From Bog-756 sp963756515 (GTDB taxonomy: Bacteria; Actinomycetota; Acidimicrobiia; Acidimicrobiales; RAAP-2), in NCBI GenBank assembly GCA_963756515.1, contig CAVWNV010000003.1, positions 248,001 through 312,000 of the forward strand: DNA of 64,000 nt. Direction: 5' to 3'. The position numbers were made by a program, and so were the translations under genes. The notes under the pieces were generated by a model that saw only the letters and a list, made by a program, of their open reading frames with translations, was not told the origin of the DNA and searched no databases. The first letter of the stretch is position 1. Every line of letters begins with the position of its first letter. Of this stretch, positions 43,160 through 52,054 are shown piece after piece.

Positions 43160-44389
43160 TCAGGTCAGTCGGTACCGGATGGGCAGGTGCTTGATGGCCC
43201 CGTTGACCGATGAGTTGAGGCGCTCCACCGGACCCGACGGTTCGAACCACTCCATCCGGTCGATGAGGAGGCCGAACATGGCCGTCAATTCGGCCCGGGC
43301 CACGTGCGCGCCCATGCACAGGTGCGGACCGAATCCGAATACGAGGGTTGGGCCCGGCGGACGGTCGACGCGGAACTCGAAGGGGTCCTCGAACACGTCC
43401 TCGTCGCGATTGGCCGACGCCCAGTACAACGCCACCTTGTCCCCGGCGTGGATGTGCTGCCCGTGCAGTTCGCAGTCCTCGGTGGCGGTCCGCGAGAAGT
43501 AGCTGATCGGCGTGACCCACCGGAGGATCTCCTCCACGGCATCGGGCAGGAGCTCGGGATGGGCCCGGAGCTTCTCCCACTGCTCGGGGAACTGGCAGAA
43601 GGCCTGCATGCCTCCGGCGATGGCGTCCCGCGTCGTCTGATTGCCGGCCTCGACGAGCAGCTCACAGTACGTCACCAGCTGCTGTCGAGTCAGAGGCACG
43701 CCGTTGATCTCACTCTGCACCAACTGGGTGACCAGATCGTCCTGCGGATTCTGGCGGCGATCCGCCACCATGGCGGTGAAGTAGCGGTGCAACTCACCGC
43801 GGGCCCGCATCGACGTCTGCTCGGGACTCTCCCCGGGGAGGCGGTACTCGGGATCGTCCTTCCCGATGATCTCGTTGGTCCAGCGGAAGTGGTGCTCCCA
43901 GTCGTCGGGGGGCACGCCGAGGACCCACGAGATCACCGCCACCGGGAACGGGGCGGCGAAGGTGTCGACGAAGTCGCAGGCCCCGATGTCGCCCCCGGTC
44001 GAAGCCTGGTCGACGAGGTCGGCGGCGATGCGTTGGATCTCCTCGCTCCGGGTCCGGACCGCACTGCGCAGGAACTTCTTGTTGGCCACCTGGCGCATGG
44101 GACCGTGGCGGGGGGGATCCAGGTAGACGATCATCTCCGCCGGCATCTCGATCCCGGTCAAGTCCATGTCCAGGGTGATGCCACCGGCGCTGGAGAACAG
44201 CTGGGGTTGACTCGCGGCGTACTGGACGTCGGCGTGTCTGGTCACGGCCCAGAAGGGGGGGTGGCCGGGGGGCTCGATGTAGGCCACGGGGGCCTCGGCC
44301 CGCAGCCGGGTCCACAGCTGGTGCGGATAGCCGTGGAGAGCGAACCGCTCGGGATCGACCAGGTCGAGCGGGTCGATGTCGAGACTCAT
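43160..44389 (-). CDS. Cytochrome P450 with Gln in the I-helix motif
   Basis: A 409-residue P450. The heme loop FGFGPHLCMG has its Cys at 358, and VEEILRW carries ExxR. The I-helix reads EAGNQTTRDAI, so the usual acidic residue before the conserved Thr is Gln, unlike AGNETT or AGQETT in the other five P450s here. MIVYLDPPRHGPMRQVANKKF is the C-helix region. It belongs to a different subfamily from the other P450s. The ATG at 44389 has GAGGAG 11 bases upstream; a GTG six bases earlier is possible. It follows the alcohol dehydrogenase by 211 bases. Confidence 0.9.
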   Translation of the reverse strand: MSLDIDPLDLVDPERFALHGYPHQLWTRLRAEAPVAYIEPPGHPPFWAVTRHADVQYAASQPQLFSSAGGITLDMDLTGIEMPAEMIVYLDPPRHGPMRQVANKKFLRSAVRTRSEEIQRIAADLVDQASTGGDIGACDFVDTFAAPFPVAVISWVLGVPPDDWEHHFRWTNEIIGKDDPEYRLPGESPEQTSMRARGELHRYFTAMVADRRQNPQDDLVTQLVQSEINGVPLTRQQLVTYCELLVEAGNQTTRDAIAGGMQAFCQFPEQWEKLRAHPELLPDAVEEILRWVTPISYFSRTATEDCELHGQHIHAGDKVALYWASANRDEDVFEDPFEFRVDRPPGPTLVFGFGPHLCMGAHVARAELTAMFGLLIDRMEWFEPSGPVERLNSSVNGAIKHLPIRYRLT

Positions 44390-44600
44390 GGGCACGCTGG
44401 ACTCCTCGGTTGGACGGGAGGGACGATCCACGCCCTGGACACGACGGACGGTCTCCGTAATCCTGCCCTCGAGCGGGGCGGCCAACTGGTCGTCGCGTCG
44501 TCGGTGACGGGGGTTCCCGCCGGCCCGAACCGCTTCTCGGCGGTCGGAGTCACCGTCCGGTCCGTCCGGTGATGCCGGGGAGATGGACGCAGACGGGCCC

Positions 44601-45746
44601 TCATTCGAACGTGACCACGCCTCGGAGGTTCACACCGTCGAGCATGTCCTGATAGCCCTGGTTGATCTGGTCGAGCCGGTAGGTCCTCGTGATCAGTTCG
44701 TCCAGTTTGAGCTGACCCGACCGGTACAGGGCCAGCAGGTTGGGGATGTCGAAGCGCGGGTTGGCGGCCCCGAAGATCACCCCCTTGACCTCCTTCTGCA
44801 TCATGGCCAGGTCGAAGAGGTTCACGCTCGAGGTCACCTGCGTCTGAGGCGCCACGCCGGTGACGACGCAGGTCCCGCCCTTGCCGGTGAGGGTGAGGGC
44901 ATCGGCCATCAGGTCCCCGTACATCACGCCTGGGACCAGGATCACCGCGGCGGCCATCTGTCCCCGGGTCAACGCTGTGACCATGGGCAACGCCTCCTCC
45001 ATGGACCCGGCCGTGTGGGTGGCGCCGAAATCGAGCGCCGACTTCCGCTTGAACTCCACCGGGTCCACGGCCACGATGTTCCTGGCCCCCACCATCTTGG
45101 CGCCCTGGACGGCATTCATGCCGACCCCGCCGACACCGACCACGACCACGGTGTCACCCGGCATGACCTCGGCCCGGTACACCGCCGATCCCCAGCCGGT
45201 CGCCACCCCGCACGACACCAGGGCCACCGCGGTCAGCGGCAGGTCGGGATCGACTGCGACGAGAGAAGCTTCGTGGCTCACGCCGTGTTCGGCGAAGGTG
45301 CCCAGCTTCGACATCACATTGAGCGAGCCACCATCGAGGTGGTAGCGGATGGTGCCGTCGGCGATCTGACCGGGTAGGAACGTGGCCGCACCCAGGTCGC
45401 ACAAATTGGAGTGGCCGGTGATGCACATCTTGCACCGTCCGCAGATGGGGAAGAAGCTGGCGGCGACGTGGTCGCCGGGGCGGAGGCTGGTGACGTCAGG
45501 GCCCACCTCGAGGACGACACCTCCCCCTTCGTGACCGCCGACCATAGGGAAGAGCCCCGCCCTGACCGGCTTGCCGGTGCCCGCTTCCGAACCCATCCGG
45601 CTGTCGCGGAGGTGCTCGTCGGAGTGGCACAGTCCCGCCGCCGCCCACTGGACCAACACCTCGTGCGCCCGGGGTGGATCGAGATCGATCTCCTCGATCC
45701 TCCACTCCTGTTCCCGGCCCCACAAGACCGCGGCGTGCGTCTTCAT
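44601..45746 (-). CDS. Zinc-dependent alcohol dehydrogenase (NDMA-type MDR)
   Basis: A 381-residue medium-chain dehydrogenase. CHSDEH and GGHEGGGVV hold catalytic-zinc ligands, CGRCKMCITGHSNLC the structural-zinc Cys cluster, and GVGGVGMNAVQGAKMVGA the NAD-binding loop. It resembles mycobacterial NDMA-dependent alcohol dehydrogenases, which retain a tightly bound cofactor. ATG 45746 has GGGGA upstream. It is divergent from the P450 at 45850 and heads the minus-strand run toward the amidohydrolases. It would oxidise alcohols made by the P450s. Confidence 0.92.
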   Translation of the reverse strand: MKTHAAVLWGREQEWRIEEIDLDPPRAHEVLVQWAAAGLCHSDEHLRDSRMGSEAGTGKPVRAGLFPMVGGHEGGGVVLEVGPDVTSLRPGDHVAASFFPICGRCKMCITGHSNLCDLGAATFLPGQIADGTIRYHLDGGSLNVMSKLGTFAEHGVSHEASLVAVDPDLPLTAVALVSCGVATGWGSAVYRAEVMPGDTVVVVGVGGVGMNAVQGAKMVGARNIVAVDPVEFKRKSALDFGATHTAGSMEEALPMVTALTRGQMAAAVILVPGVMYGDLMADALTLTGKGGTCVVTGVAPQTQVTSSVNLFDLAMMQKEVKGVIFGAANPRFDIPNLLALYRSGQLKLDELITRTYRLDQINQGYQDMLDGVNLRGVVTFE

Positions 45747-45849
45747 CGTCCCCCATCCCTCGGCAGGCACCGGCTGGCGGCGTGACGCCGCCTTGACCGA
45801 TCAGCAGCTTAGTGTCACAGTACGACATGAAAGCAAGGGGAGCCAGGAC

Positions 45850-47046
45850 GTGACGATGCAGAGCACCAGTGACGTGTACTACGACCCGTACGACGTGACC
45901 ATCGACGCCGACCCGTACCCGGTCTTCCGCCGTCTGCGGGAAGAGGCACCGCTCTACTACAACGAGCCCCACGACTTCTACGCCGTCAGCCGGTTCGCCG
46001 ACGTCGAGCGCGGCTACCTCGACTCGAAGACCTTCATCTCCGGGCGCGGCGGCATCATCGAGCTCATCCGGGCCGACATCGAGATGCCCTCGGGTGTGCT
46101 CATCTTCGAGGACCCACCGGTTCACACCATCCACCGCAGACTGATGTCCCGGGTCTTCTCCCCCAACCGGGTGGCCGCCCTCGAACCGCGGATCCGGGAG
46201 TTCTGCACCCGCTGTCTCGATCCGCTGGTCGGTGCGGGCGAGTTCGACTTCATCGCCGACCTCGGAGCCCAGATGCCCATGCGTGTCATCGGCATGTTGC
46301 TCGGCATCCCCGAGCAGGATCAGGAGGCGGTGCGGGACAAGGTCGACGCCAACCTCCGCACCGAGGCCGGTCAGCCGATGGAGGTGTCGGAGAACTTCGT
46401 CCCCACCGACATGTTCGCCGACTACATCGACTGGCGGACCGACCACCCCTCGGACGACATCATGACCGAGCTCCTCCAGGCGGAGTTCGAAGACGAGACA
46501 GGAACCGTCCGGCGACTGACCCGTGACGAGCTCCTGACCTACATCAGCGTGATCACCGGTGCCGGCAACGAGACAACCGGTCGGCTGATCGGATGGACGG
46601 GCAAGGTCCTGGCCGACCACCCGGACCAACGACGGCAGCTGGCGGAGGACCGGTCCCTCATACCCGATGCCATCGAGGAGCTCCTGCGCTTCGAGACACC
46701 GGCGCCCCACGCCGCCAGGTATGTCACCCGGGACGTCGAGATCCACGACCGGACGGTTCCCGAGGGCAGCATCCTGATGCTCCTCCCCGCTTCGGCCAAC
46801 CACGACGACCGTCGCTTCCCCGATGGCGACAGGTTCGACATCCACCGCAGGGACGGGAAGCCCCTGACATTCGGCTACGGGATCCATCTGTGCCTCGGGG
46901 CCGCTTTGGCCCGTCTCGAAGGCCGGGTGGCCCTGGACGAAGTGCTCAACCGGTTCCCCACCTGGGACGTCGACATGGACCGGGCCAGGCTCGCTCCCAC
47001 CTCGACCGTCCGGGGCTGGGAGACGCTGCCCGTGTCCATCCCGTGA
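45850..47046 (+). CDS. Cytochrome P450, paralogue of the P450 at 746
   Basis: A 398-residue P450. TGAGNETTGRL is the I-helix motif, IEELLRFE holds ExxR and FGYGIHLCLG has its Cys at 348. The opening VYYDPYDVTIDADPYPVFRRLREE matches the protein at 746 almost residue for residue. GTG 45850 is chosen because GGGGAG lies seven bases upstream and because it aligns with the paralogue start; ATG 45856 is close behind. TTGACC (45794) may be a -35. An SDR and a TetR gene follow within 55 and 5 bases. Confidence 0.92.
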   Translation: MTMQSTSDVYYDPYDVTIDADPYPVFRRLREEAPLYYNEPHDFYAVSRFADVERGYLDSKTFISGRGGIIELIRADIEMPSGVLIFEDPPVHTIHRRLMSRVFSPNRVAALEPRIREFCTRCLDPLVGAGEFDFIADLGAQMPMRVIGMLLGIPEQDQEAVRDKVDANLRTEAGQPMEVSENFVPTDMFADYIDWRTDHPSDDIMTELLQAEFEDETGTVRRLTRDELLTYISVITGAGNETTGRLIGWTGKVLADHPDQRRQLAEDRSLIPDAIEELLRFETPAPHAARYVTRDVEIHDRTVPEGSILMLLPASANHDDRRFPDGDRFDIHRRDGKPLTFGYGIHLCLGAALARLEGRVALDEVLNRFPTWDVDMDRARLAPTSTVRGWETLPVSIP

Positions 47047-47100
47047 ACACGGGGATAGATCCGATCCGGCCCATGGAGCCGGCAGACACAGGAGATGGCC

Positions 47101-47841
47101 ATGGGTGAGTTGGACGACAAGGTGGCGGTCATCACCGGAGCGGGTTCAGGAATGGGCAAGGCCTCGGTCAAGGCCTTCGTGCGCGAGGGTGCCAGAGTGG
47201 TGGCGGCCGACATAAGCGGGGCCGAGCAGACCACGGCGGACGAGGTGGGCGGAGGTGTCCTGCCGGTGCACTGTGACGTCACGAAGGAAGAGGACGTCGA
47301 GGCTTTGATGGCCACCGCCATCGAGGAGTTCGGTCGGGTCGACGCGATCCTCAACGTGGCCGGCGTCGCCGATGGCGCCCTGCTCGGTGACCTCGACATG
47401 GCCCTCTACGACCGGCTCATGGACGTCGATCTCCGGGGCATCTTCCACGGGATGAAGCACGGTATTCGGGCCATGCTTCCCACCGGTGGCGGCTCGATCA
47501 TCAATTGGTCCTCGATCGGCGGCATCAACGGGACGGCGGGTACCAGCGTCTATTCGGCCGCGAAGCACGGGATCATCGGCGCGTCCAAGTGCGCCGCCAT
47601 CGAATACGGCACCCAGGGGATCCGGGTCAATGTGATCTGCCCCGGCTTCATCGTCACCGAGATCATGTCGGTGGGTGCCGAGGACTTCATTCCCGACATT
47701 GCCGCCAAGGCCGCCCTCAACCGCGCCGGACAGCCTCACGAGGTGGCCGAAGTAGGTGCCTTCCTGGCCTCCGACCGGGCCTCGTTCGTCACAGGTGCGG
47801 TCATCCCGGTCGATGGAGGCTGGACGGCCAAGCTGGCGTAG
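47101..47841 (+). CDS. Short-chain dehydrogenase/reductase
   Basis: A 246-residue classical SDR. TGAGSGMG is the cofactor loop, LNVAG replaces the NNAG motif, WSSIGGINGTAG holds the catalytic Ser and YSAAK is YxxxK; it ends SFVTGAVIPVDGGW. AGGAG lies six bases before ATG 47101; an ATG at 47095 lacks spacing. It follows the P450 by 54 bases and is followed at once by the TetR gene, giving a P450-SDR-regulator operon. Confidence 0.9.
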   Translation: MGELDDKVAVITGAGSGMGKASVKAFVREGARVVAADISGAEQTTADEVGGGVLPVHCDVTKEEDVEALMATAIEEFGRVDAILNVAGVADGALLGDLDMALYDRLMDVDLRGIFHGMKHGIRAMLPTGGGSIINWSSIGGINGTAGTSVYSAAKHGIIGASKCAAIEYGTQGIRVNVICPGFIVTEIMSVGAEDFIPDIAAKAALNRAGQPHEVAEVGAFLASDRASFVTGAVIPVDGGWTAKLA

Positions 47842-47845
47842 CGAG

Positions 47846-48475
47846 ATGAGCACCGTGAGCACAGCCAGGGGCACCGAGCCGGTACGAACCGGTCGACCCT
47901 ACGACGGTACGCTGCGCCGCGAGCGGGCGGCCGCAACCCGGGAGAGAATTCTCGAGGCCGGTTCCGAGCTGCTCCATCGCTCGTCCGTCCGCGACTGGAA
48001 GAAGTTGACCGTCCGGGCCGTGGCCGAACGGGCCGGCGTGAACGAGCGCACCGTCTACCGCTACTTCGGAAACGAGCGGGGGCTCCGCGACGCGGTCATG
48101 CAGCGGAACGAACGGGATGCCGGCATCGATCTGGCCGGCATGCGTCTCGAGGGCATCGCCACCGTGGCCGCCCAGATCTTCGATCACGTGTCCCTGTACC
48201 CGAGGGAGCCGCGTCCGCCCCTCGAACCGACCCTGGTCGACGCCAAGAACCGGCAGCACGAAGCGCTGGCGGACGCCATCGCTGCCGTGGCCGGGCAGTG
48301 GACCGATGACGAACGGACGCTGGCGGCAGCCACGTTCGACGTGCTCTGGAGTGTGGCCTCCTACGAGCGCCTGGTCGTCGAGTGGGGGATCGATCACGAG
48401 CGGGCCGTCGAGGGGATCGCCTGGGTCATCGGTCTGGTCGAGGAGGCCGTCCGGGACGGTCGGAGGCCGACGTGA
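47846..48475 (+). CDS. TetR/AcrR-family transcriptional regulator
   Basis: A 209-residue regulator. RERAAATRERILEAGSELL and LTVRAVAERAGVNERTVYRYFGNERGLRDAV form the DNA-binding domain at about residues 20-75. The start ATG lies five bases after the SDR stop. Being last in the P450-SDR unit, it probably regulates that unit and senses the P450 substrate (inference). It converges with the SDR at 48535. Confidence 0.88.
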   Translation: MSTVSTARGTEPVRTGRPYDGTLRRERAAATRERILEAGSELLHRSSVRDWKKLTVRAVAERAGVNERTVYRYFGNERGLRDAVMQRNERDAGIDLAGMRLEGIATVAAQIFDHVSLYPREPRPPLEPTLVDAKNRQHEALADAIAAVAGQWTDDERTLAAATFDVLWSVASYERLVVEWGIDHERAVEGIAWVIGLVEEAVRDGRRPT

Positions 48476-48534
48476 CCGGTGCCGGTGTCAGATGCCGCAG
48501 GCTCTCGACCTACGCCACCGTCCCGGCCCCCGAT

Positions 48535-49296
48535 CTAACCTTTCATGGCGTGACGGACGGGTCGCCCGGCCACTGTCCCGCCGTCCACGGGGACCACGAT
48601 GCCGGTGATCTGAGCCGAACGGTCCCCGGCCAGGAAGAGCACGGCCTCGGCCACGTCCTGAGGCGTCCCCTGGCGCGCCAACGGCTGGTCGGCGTCGATG
48701 GTCGGACCCAGGTCGTAGCTCGTGATCCCGGTGGGGATGTGTCCTGGGGCAATGCAGTTGACCCGGACACCGAACTCGGCCAGATCGGTGGCGACCATAC
48801 GGCTGAATTGGACGATGGCCGCCTTGGACGTGCGATAGACGATGGGGGGGCCTCCCCCGGTGAGTCCGCCGATCGACGACGTGTTGATGATCGAACCACC
48901 CCCGTGTTCGGCCATGTGTCGGCCGGCCCGTTGCGTGCCGATGACCACGCCGAAGAGGTTCACGGCCATCACCCGGTCGTAGTCGCGGAGATCGTCGCGC
49001 AGGAACCGCCGGAAGGAGCTGGCCATGCCGGCGTTGTTGCACATGACGTGCAGCCCGCCGAAGGTCTCCACGGCCGAATCGACCAGGCTCTGAACGTCGT
49101 CGGCGTCGGACACATCGGCCCGCCGGAAGACCACACCGTCCCCCAGCCCGGAGGCGAGCGCCTCGCCCCCCTCGACATCGACGTCGGCCACCACGACCTT
49201 GGCGCCCTCTCGGGCGAACAGCTCGACCGTGGCCCGACCGATCCCACTGGCACCCCCCGTCACGACAGCGACCTTCCCCGAGAGTTCCTGGCTCAT
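48535..49296 (-). CDS. Short-chain dehydrogenase/reductase
   Basis: A 253-residue SDR. TGGASGIG, CNNAG, NTSSIGGLTGGG and YRTSK are the cofactor, structural, Ser and Tyr/Lys motifs, all canonical, and ITGIVVPVDGG closes the fold. It resembles 3-alpha(20-beta)-hydroxysteroid dehydrogenase-like SDRs. It is divergent from the P450 at 49482, with 185 bases between that must hold both promoters. Confidence 0.9.
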   Translation of the reverse strand: MSQELSGKVAVVTGGASGIGRATVELFAREGAKVVVADVDVEGGEALASGLGDGVVFRRADVSDADDVQSLVDSAVETFGGLHVMCNNAGMASSFRRFLRDDLRDYDRVMAVNLFGVVIGTQRAGRHMAEHGGGSIINTSSIGGLTGGGPPIVYRTSKAAIVQFSRMVATDLAEFGVRVNCIAPGHIPTGITSYDLGPTIDADQPLARQGTPQDVAEAVLFLAGDRSAQITGIVVPVDGGTVAGRPVRHAMKG

Positions 49297-49481
49297 GTCC
49301 GGCGGCTCCTTTCCACCGGTGCCCGGCGCCGGGCGAAGACCCGGGTCCGTCCACTCCCGGTTGCTTCAACCGGACCGGTGCGGCCACCGAACATACTCCG
49401 CACGCCAGACCCCCGACGCCCTCATGTCGCTTCCGTACCCATCCGATCTGGGCACCCGCCCTCCACCTCCCTGGAGCATCC

Positions 49482-50738
49482 GTGAACGATGAGCAGTTCG
49501 ACAGCATCGACTTCTTCCTCACCAAGGACCTCGTGGACGATCCCTATCCCTACTTCGCCCACCTGCGCCGCCAGTGCCCCGTCGTCAAGGAGCCGCACCA
49601 CGACGTCTACATGGTGACCGGCTATGACGAGGCAGTGGAGATCTACCACGACCAGGCCACATTCTCGAACTGCAATTCGGCCATCGGTCCCTTTGCCAAG
49701 TTCCCCGTTGCCCTCGAGGGCGACGACGTCACCGAGATCATCGAGACCTACCGCGACGGCCTACCCTTCGGCGACCAGCTGCCCACCTTCGACCCTCCCA
49801 AACACACGGCCCAGCGCGGGCTCCTGATGCGCCTGATCACTCCGAAGCGACTCAAGGAGAACGAGGAGTCCCTGCGGCGGCTGGCCGACGACCGGATCGA
49901 CCGGTTCCACGCCCGGGGGGAGTGCGAATTCGTCGGGGAATACGCCCAGCCGTACACCATGCTGGTCGTCGCCGACCTCCTCGGCGTGCCCGAAGAGGAC
50001 CACGCCGAGTTTCTGGAGAAGCTCGTGCATACAGGCCACATCGAGATGACCCACAGCCCCCTCGAGTATCTCTATGCCCAGTTCACGCGCTACATCGACG
50101 ACCGGCGGCGCGAGCCCCGTGACGACGTGATGACCGGCCTGGCCACGGCCACCTTCCCGGACGGTACGCTCCCTCCGGTGGAGGACGTCATGAAGATCGC
50201 CGCCAACCTGTTCGCCGCCGGTCAGGAGACGACGGCCCGGCTCCTGGGCACGGCCCTCCAGACCCTCGGCGAGCGCCCCGAGCTCCAGCAACAGCTCCGC
50301 GATGACAGAAGCCTGGTTCCCGCGTTCGTAGAGGAGAGTTTGCGTCTCGAACCTCCCATCAACGGGACCTTCCGGCTGTCACGTACACCGACCAAGGTGC
50401 GGGACACCGAGATCCCGGCGGGCAGCACGGTGATGATCCTGCCCAGCGCGGCCAACCGCGACCCCAGGGAGTTCGAGCACCCCGACGAACTCCGCCTCGA
50501 TCGCGACAACGCCCGCCAGCACATCGCCTTCGGTCACGGCATCCACACCTGCGCCGGGGCACCACTGGCCCGGGCCGAGACCAACGTCTCCCTGCAACGC
50601 CTGTTGGACCGGATGGGAGACATCCGTGTCTCCGAGGCACACCATGGCCCGCCCGGCGACCGTCACTGGGAGTACACGCCCACGTGGATGCTGCGCGGGC
50701 ACGAACGTCTCCACCTCCAGTTCACCCCCATCGGGTGA
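49482..50738 (+). CDS. Cytochrome P450 (subfamily A of three in this region)
   Basis: A 418-residue P450. FAAGQETTARL is the I-helix, VEESLRLE holds ExxR, and FGHGIHTCAG has its Cys at 357. The start NDEQFDSIDFFLTKDLVDDPYPYFAHLR and the tail HHGPPGDRHWEYTPTWMLRG are shared with the P450s at 54634 and 59098, so the three are paralogues. The GTG start has GGAG upstream. An amidohydrolase follows 54 bases later on the same strand. Confidence 0.92.
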   Translation: MNDEQFDSIDFFLTKDLVDDPYPYFAHLRRQCPVVKEPHHDVYMVTGYDEAVEIYHDQATFSNCNSAIGPFAKFPVALEGDDVTEIIETYRDGLPFGDQLPTFDPPKHTAQRGLLMRLITPKRLKENEESLRRLADDRIDRFHARGECEFVGEYAQPYTMLVVADLLGVPEEDHAEFLEKLVHTGHIEMTHSPLEYLYAQFTRYIDDRRREPRDDVMTGLATATFPDGTLPPVEDVMKIAANLFAAGQETTARLLGTALQTLGERPELQQQLRDDRSLVPAFVEESLRLEPPINGTFRLSRTPTKVRDTEIPAGSTVMILPSAANRDPREFEHPDELRLDRDNARQHIAFGHGIHTCAGAPLARAETNVSLQRLLDRMGDIRVSEAHHGPPGDRHWEYTPTWMLRGHERLHLQFTPIG

Positions 50739-50792
50739 CGACGATGCGCTCCCAACCATGCTCACCGCCCCGGATTCCGAATTGAGGTTCCT

Positions 50793-51983
50793 GTGACCAA
50801 GTACGAAGGCCCCATATTTGACGCCGACAACCATCTGTACGAGACCGAGGATGCACTCACGCGTTACCTGCCGAAGGAGTTCGACGGCTTCGTGAAGTAC
50901 GTCCAGGTCAAGGGTCGGACGAAGATCGCCATCGCCAACCACATCAGCGAGTCCATCCCCAACCCCACCTTCGAGGTGGTGGCTCCTCCCGGTGCGTTCG
51001 CCGAATACTTCTCCGGGCACAACACCCAAGGCAAGACCCTCCGGGAGCTCGCCGGCAAGCCGATCCCGGCCATCGATGCCTTCCGCTCGGCCGAACCGCG
51101 CCTGGCCCTCCTCGACGAGACGGGTATCGACGCCGCGTTGATGTTCCCGACCCTCGCCAGCCTGATCGAGGTCAATCTGCTGGATGATCCCGACATGACG
51201 TGCACGGTCATCCACGCCTACAACCAATGGCTCCACGATGAGTGGACGTTCGACTACCACCATCGGATCTTCGCCACGCCGGTGGTCAATCCGTGCCTGC
51301 CCGAGCGCGGTATCGCCGAACTCGAATGGGCGCTCGACCGAGGGGCAAAGGTCGTGCTGCTCCGTCCGGGTCCGGTGGCCGGCACGAGAGGCACCAAGTC
51401 CCCCTTCCTGCCGGAGTTCGACCCGTTCTGGGCGAAGGTGGCCGACTCGGGGATCCTGGTGGCCATGCACGCCTCCGACTCCGGCTACCAGCGCCATGCC
51501 AACGAGTGGGAGGGAGATGGTCGCGACATGCAACCCTTCGCGCCGCGACCGTTCAGCGACGCCGTCAACACGGGGCGTCCGATCAGCGACACGGTGACGT
51601 CCGCCATCTGTCACGGGATGTTGAGCCGGTTCCCCACCGTTCGGCTGATGAGTGTCGAGAACGGTGGGAGTTGGGCCCTGCCGTGCCTGAAGGCACTGGA
51701 GAAGACCTACGGGAAGATGCCCTATGCGTTTTTGGAGCACCCCCGCGATGTGTTCCTCCGGAACATCTACATCAATCCGTTCTGGGAGGACTCCCTGGAG
51801 GCACTCATCGACGTGATGACACCGGAGCACATCCTGTTCGGGTCGGACTATCCCCATCCCGAAGGTCTGGCCGAGCCGTTCGAGTGGGCCGAAGAGGTCT
51901 CCGCCCTCTACTCCGGCGAGGACGTGACCAAGATCATGGGGGGGAACATGTTCGGTCTCCTCGGGATGAAGCAACCGGCCTGA
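50793..51983 (+). CDS. Amidohydrolase-2 family protein
   Basis: A 396-residue TIM-barrel metal enzyme. FDADNHLYE (residues 9-17) carries the DxH site, VAMHASDSGYQRHANEW the middle His, and LFGSDYPHPEGLAEP the catalytic Asp. It is a full-length paralogue of the protein cut at the left edge of the window. GTG 50793 is the start. It follows a P450 by 54 bases and probably acts in the same pathway. A strong hairpin follows its stop. Confidence 0.88.
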   Translation: MTKYEGPIFDADNHLYETEDALTRYLPKEFDGFVKYVQVKGRTKIAIANHISESIPNPTFEVVAPPGAFAEYFSGHNTQGKTLRELAGKPIPAIDAFRSAEPRLALLDETGIDAALMFPTLASLIEVNLLDDPDMTCTVIHAYNQWLHDEWTFDYHHRIFATPVVNPCLPERGIAELEWALDRGAKVVLLRPGPVAGTRGTKSPFLPEFDPFWAKVADSGILVAMHASDSGYQRHANEWEGDGRDMQPFAPRPFSDAVNTGRPISDTVTSAICHGMLSRFPTVRLMSVENGGSWALPCLKALEKTYGKMPYAFLEHPRDVFLRNIYINPFWEDSLEALIDVMTPEHILFGSDYPHPEGLAEPFEWAEEVSALYSGEDVTKIMGGNMFGLLGMKQPA

Positions 51984-52007
51984 CGGACCCCGATACCGGC
52001 CTGACCG

Positions 52008-52054
52008 GGCCCCGTCTCCGTCTCCGGCGCCGAGCCGCCGGCGTCAACGGGGCC
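52008..52054. terminator. Nested hairpin between convergent genes
   Basis: Outer arms GGCCCCGT (52008-52015) and ACGGGGCC (52047-52054) are perfect complements. Inside them CCGGCG (52024-52029) and CGCCGG (52036-52041) form a second stem with a six-base loop. No T run is present. The right arm reaches into the last codons of the acyl-CoA dehydrogenase gene. Probably a bidirectional terminator. Confidence 0.5.
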
